A stretch of 64,000 nt of DNA from Gloeopeniophorella convolvens (taxonomy: Eukaryota > Basidiomycota > Agaricomycetes > Russulales). Position 1 is the first letter of the stretch; each line of letters begins with the position of its first letter. The notes under the pieces were generated by a model, which saw only the letters and a program-made list of their open reading frames with translations, had not been told where the DNA came from and did not search any database. The translations under genes were made by a program, and so were the position numbers. Positions 59,712 through 64,000 of this stretch are shown here, piece by piece. Location of the stretch: assembly GCA_022496205.1 (NCBI GenBank), contig WTXD01000019.1, positions 186,001-250,000 on the forward strand, given 5' to 3'.

Positions 59712-62700
59712 ATGTCTTCCCTTTCTCCGGAACACTCATCTGGCCCTCGGAGCCTGACACAACTCTTTGATAACGCTCTGAGGGAGTATACTATCAGGAT
59801 GGGGATAGACCTTGCACGCCAGGGTCCGCTCGCGAGGGAGTTGCATGGCTCTACTTCCGTCGATTCAGTCATCAGGGTGTATGAGAAGCAATTCCGGTTT
59901 GGGAACGTACGTGCCAGCGTGGGCAAGGCAAAGATGACCACCGCGCTCAGGACCACAGTGGGAGCCACATCTATGCTCTCTGCCAGAGGAGAGGACTATG
60001 CACTCGGTTGTGTATGTTACTGAGCAAGATCTACATTCGCACGATGGACAGTCCTGAACGTAGCTCTGCAGGTGTTGTCGCCTGCCAATGCTGTCCTTGG
60101 CAGTATTGGCGTCCTCCTCGAGGTTTGTGATACGTCACGCGTCATGTCCCCCTAATACTCGAAACTCATGAGCGTCAGGCGGCAGAGAAAAGTAGCACGA
60201 ATTACGATGTTACCCTCGTCAATCTCTTCGAGTCGGTCAACAAGTCCCTCGAACGCCTCGTGGTCCATACCGATAACACGCATAGCATCACGGTGCCCCG
60301 AATCAAGTCTATCCTTGTCGAGATCGCGATCCAGATACTGCGCATCTGTGCCCTCGCAACACATAAAATTCGGGAAGGTCGGCTCACGCTGGGTGAGTGA
60401 TTCCCTGCCTGTGTCAAACGCATCTCACTTCGATGCAGGGAGCCTCGAGGCGTCCTTGAGGGCCGGCCAAATCTACCACGCGATGGGATCGCTCGACGAA
60501 ATGATCAATGAAGAGCTATCCGTAGTAGACACACTGCCCACCGGGACAATGGCTGTTCGGAACCTTGAAGCTGAGTCGAATGAGCGGCAGCGTATGCCAC
60601 ATCTTCGATATCCGTCGTTCGTTTGGACTGACGCCACCGTGTAGGGGTCGAGATATATGCGAAGTGTCAAGATTGGCTATTACCTCCCGACCCATCGGTC
60701 AATCACATCGATACCCGGAGCCGACACTCCGAAGGCACCTCTCTATGGCTTCTGCGAAGTTACGCGTTTGAAAACTGGAAAGAGAGCGGTTCCCTTCTGT
60801 GGATCAGTGGCGAGCGTACGTTCAGTGTTGCCTTCTCGCGATTCGCGAGCGCTCACCTCCCTGCGTCATAGCTGGCACTGGCAAAACATTTTTGTGGTGC
60901 GTCGCTCATAAAGACCGCCCCGCGGGGCACCTTTCGCTGACCTCGGAATCAGCTCTGCTGTCATTGAACACTTGACGACCGTGCCACCTACTCTTCCATT
61001 TACACGACAGGCTTACACTGCGTACTTCTACTGCAGTTTTGGAGACGCCAAGAAGCAGACAGCTCATGGCCTTTTATGCGCTCTGCTAGCTCAACTCTCC
61101 GCCCAGTCCGACTCCCACTTTTCCGTACTTTCGCAATTCTATTCGGAGAGGCGTCTCAACAGCAGTTGGGAGCTTAGCCTCCAAGATCTTGCGGAATGCT
61201 TAGAGAAGATGCTCAGACGTTCTGACGGTGTGATGACATATATTGTCGTGGACGCTCTGGATGAGTGCCTAGGCGTCAGTCTGACATCTGAACGCGCGGC
61301 TATCCTGGAGCTTCTGAGAAACCTGGCCGACTTGCGGCTACCTCATTTGCGTATATGCGCAACGAGTCGCCACGAGGGCGACACACGGGCCGTCTTAATT
61401 CCTCAAGTATCTCATCATGTGGAGCTCTGGAAGGAACACGAGCAGGGAAAAGACATCATTCGCTACGTCTACTCGAGGATGGAGTCTCATAAGAAGATGC
61501 GGATGTGGCCGGAGAAGATTCAGGAGAGCGTAGTCAACGCACTGTCTGCACATGGAAACGGAGTGTACGTGTAGCACGAACCGAAAATCTTGCAAGGTAC
61601 GCACCTGACCGTTGTTCAGGTTCCGATATGCCGCATGCCAACTCGATATGCTGTGCGAACGTCCTGTGGCGGGAATCGAAGATGCCCTTGAAAATCTGCC
61701 GAAGACGCTACAAGAGACTTACGAAGCCATGTTGCAGCACACTGACGAGGAGAAGTGGAGCGCGACATGTCGGCTCCTCCAATGCCTGTTGTTTTCTGCC
61801 CGCCCTCTTCTGGTGGCGGAGCTTGCGGACGTTTTGGCGATCGATTTTAGCGCCCGCATTGCTGAGTATAAACCGGATTGGTGCCAAGAGAACCCAGAGC
61901 AGACTATTTTATCGGTATGCCCCAGTAGCTTCATCACTATCGTCGGGGACCAAACAAGAGTTGTACAACTCGCGCACCGCTCCGTGAAAGAATTTCTGGT
62001 CGCACGCTCAGAATTCACCGCGGAACTGTCCCACATCACCCTTGCACGCGCGTGCCTCAGCATCCTCTGCCTCATCAGCAGTCCTCGGTATAACCAGGGA
62101 TCAATCCTACCCATTCCTCTTTCCGAGTACGCTGCCGAATACTGGCTGGCCCATGCTCAGTTCGGAAACGTGTCACTATCCATCAAGGAGCATCTAGCAC
62201 GGACATTCCGAGTATCCGGTCCTTATCTCTCTGCTTTGGCTGGACGTTACCATGGCCTTCACAATCCAGGATCTCAGCCCAAATATCACTCCCAGGAGCA
62301 GCCCGTACGACCGCCGAGTTCATCATTGTACTACGCTTCACTATGGGGTTTTCATCACCTCGTAGGGTTCCTACTCGAATCAAATCCTCAACACGTCAAT
62401 ATGATCGGAGGAAATTACGGAACACCACTACATGCTGCAGCAAGCTGCGGATCGTTGGACACTCTAAAGGTGCTTCTCGAGCACGGCGCCGATGTCAATG
62501 CTCGGGGTGGAGAGTACGGAACATCACTGCAAGCTGCTGCATACCACGGGTCACTAGACAACGTGCAGCTGCTTCTCAACTACGGCGCCCATGTCAATGC
62601 TCAAGATGGGAAGTACGGAACGCCGTTGCAAGCCGCTGCATACCGCGGGTCACTGGGCATCGTGCAGCTACTCCTCCAACGCGGCGCCAATGTGAATACT

Positions 62701-64000
62701 CGAGGTGGCGAGTACGGAACACCACTGCAAGCTGCTGCATACTGCGGATCGCTGGACATCGTACAGCTGCTCCTGCAGCGCGGCGCCAATGTCAATGCTG
62801 AAAGTGGAAAGTACGGAACACCGTTGCAAGCTGCTGCATACCGCGGATCACTGGACATCGTGCGGCTACTCCTCAAGCACGACACCTATGTCAACGGCCA
62901 GGGTGGAAAGTATGGAACACCGCTGCAAATTACTGTACATCGCGGATCGCTGGACATCCTGCAGCTACTTCTCAAGCACGGCGCCGACGCCAATGAACGG
63001 GGCGGCGGGGATGCAGCTCCCTTGAAGCTTGCTGTATCTAGTGGATCATCAGATGCTGTGCGTCTTCTTCTCAAGCATGGCGCCGAGGTCAATGCACACG
63101 ATGGCGATTTTTGGACCGCATTGCAGGTCGCGCTGCACGACAATGTCTCCCCCGAAATCGTGGAGCTTCTTCTTGACCATGGGGCCGACGTCGATGCGAA
63201 CGGCGGCGAGCATGCAACCCCTCTCCAGGTTGCTGCGTCTAGAGGATCACTGGATGCTGTGCGGCTGCTTCTTACCCGTGGTGCAGATGTCAACATACAA
63301 GGCGGCGAGTACTGGACTCCACTCCAAGCCGCTGCATGTCGCGGCTCGCTCAGCATCTCACGACTACTTCTCAATCATGGCGCCAATATCAATGCGCAGG
63401 GTGGCCAGTATGAAACCGCACTACAAGCTGCATCGGTTCGCAGGCTAGTCGACAACGTGCGGCTGCTTCGCAACCACAGCGTAAGCGCTGGTGGGAGAGG
63501 AGGGTATGAATCCGCACTACGAGCTGCAGCATCCCATAACGGTCATTCTGCGGTTCTCAGGCGAGTGCTACCTGTCTGCTTCGTTTATGTGGCCGCTTAA
63601 GGCGAGAGTTACAGGGCGCCATTACAGGCGGTATTGGACGACGGGAAACCCAATGTCGCGCAGTTACTACTTGCGAATGGCGCAAACATCATTACTCAAA
63701 GCAGAAAGCATGGAACTGCGTTACACATGGCATCAGCTGACGGTGAAGTTGAAGCAGTGGAGTTCCTCCTGAGACTTGGTGTAGACGTCAATATGCAAGA
63801 TGGGAAGTACAGAACCGCACTGCGGATCGCCTCTGCTTGTGGCCATCTTGATGTCGTAGAGCTGCTTTATAACCGGTGTAGAAGCTACCGGCGGATCCGG
63901 GACGCGGAATATGGGACAGCTTTCAAGGCGGCGCTGGTCAACGAACACTTTGATGTAGCGGAATTCTTCCTCCAAAGAGGCGTCGACATCAACGGGAATT
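59712..64000 (+). CDS. Fungal NLR: Goodbye-like domain, NACHT ATPase, ankyrin repeats (in-frame stop; 3' end outside window)
   Basis: STAND/NLR protein of the kind used in fungal non-self recognition. The start at 59712 opens a Goodbye-like domain (SLTQLFDNALREYTIRMGID; after introns VLSPANAVLGSIGVLLE at 60072-60122 and YDVTLVNLFESVNKSLERL from 60179). WLLPPDPSVNH and SGSLLWISGE precede the NACHT. The P-loop GEPGTGKTFLCSAVIEHL is completed by a 25-base exon (60872-60896). Walker B is YIVVDALDEC, followed by LRICATSRHEGD. The exon from 61620 has the winged-helix-like part (LENLPKTLQETYEAMLQ, QLAHRSVKEFL) and ankyrin units from about 62397. TAA at 63598-63600 ends the frame, yet ankyrin sequence stays open in the same frame to the window edge. 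One join, near 60600-60670, is not resolved. Confidence 0.85.
62397..64000 (+). repeat. Ankyrin repeat array of the NLR (33-residue, 99-base units)
   Basis: At least fifteen units, each 33 or occasionally 34 residues, follow the pattern VNxxxGxYGTPLQAAAxxGSLDxVxLLLxxGAD. The first five or six are very alike at protein and DNA level (for example units starting at about 62493, 62592, 62691 and 62790). Later units are more diverged. One unit, near 63505-63600, is irregular and contains the stop. The array runs beyond the window. Confidence 0.9.

Noticed and set aside
63504..63601. Intron GTATGA...TTAAG as an explanation of the NLR stop
   Set aside because: Removing it places the downstream ankyrin sequence in the wrong frame, and the acceptor is atypical.
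1..64000. tRNA, rRNA or CRISPR-like arrays
   Set aside because: No cloverleaf-like segment with A and B boxes and no regular spacer-repeat pattern was seen by eye; the only regular repeats are the ankyrin codons and small motifs in the MITE.

Overview
The window looks like nuclear DNA of a filamentous basidiomycete (Agaricomycetes, probably a polypore-type fungus). This rests on dense genes split by many roughly 45-65 base introns with GTRNGT donors and CAG/TAG acceptors, CT-rich tracts ahead of start codons, and recognisable fungal proteins: a Zn2Cys6 regulator, an IRA-type RasGAP, Air1/2, FAR11 and a Goodbye-NACHT-ankyrin NLR. The species was not determined. I found no rRNA, tRNA, CRISPR array or prokaryotic operon.

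Layout. 4-1150 (+): 3' part of an Air1/2 zinc-knuckle protein of the TRAMP complex. 1361-4575 (-): unrecognised coiled-coil protein. 4932-14833 (-): very large neurofibromin/IRA RasGAP. 16140-19036 (+): three-RRM protein of the Nam8/Ngr1/Csx1 type. 19849-20026: a TA-flanked MITE. 20365-24921 (-): NPC1 sterol transporter, divergent from DPH1 at 25007-26800 (+). 26938-30162 (-): Zn2Cys6 regulator whose zinc cluster is split by three introns. 30509-34766 (-): FAR11/STRIP-type STRIPAK subunit. 35238-37699 (+) and 43885-45745 (-): two related cyclin-like genes on either side of the ubiquitin-activating enzyme UBA1 (38998-42882, -); the first has many small frame breaks. 46292-48747 (-): cactin, divergent from mitochondrial ClpX (48985-51343, +), which has a 7-base microexon. 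51510-52396 (-): RanBP1. 52570-53431 (+): p24/Emp24 cargo receptor. 53753-56948 (-): kinesin-8. 57326-57956 (+): small coiled-coil protein with a probable poly-T frameshift.

Beyond 57957 the character changes. A 1.7 kb gene-free, partly AT-rich stretch carries a decayed direct duplication and short inverted repeats. It leads into an accessory gene, a fungal NLR (59712 to the window edge): Goodbye-like N-terminal domain, NACHT ATPase and at least 15 ankyrin units. An in-frame TAA lies inside the ankyrin array, and open ankyrin sequence continues past it.

Most genes are housekeeping and unrelated to one another: RNA surveillance and splicing, Ras signalling, sterol transport, diphthamide synthesis, ubiquitin activation, nuclear transport, secretion, microtubule control. 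The tail of the window (NLR and repeats) is the accessory part and the best place to look for something new.
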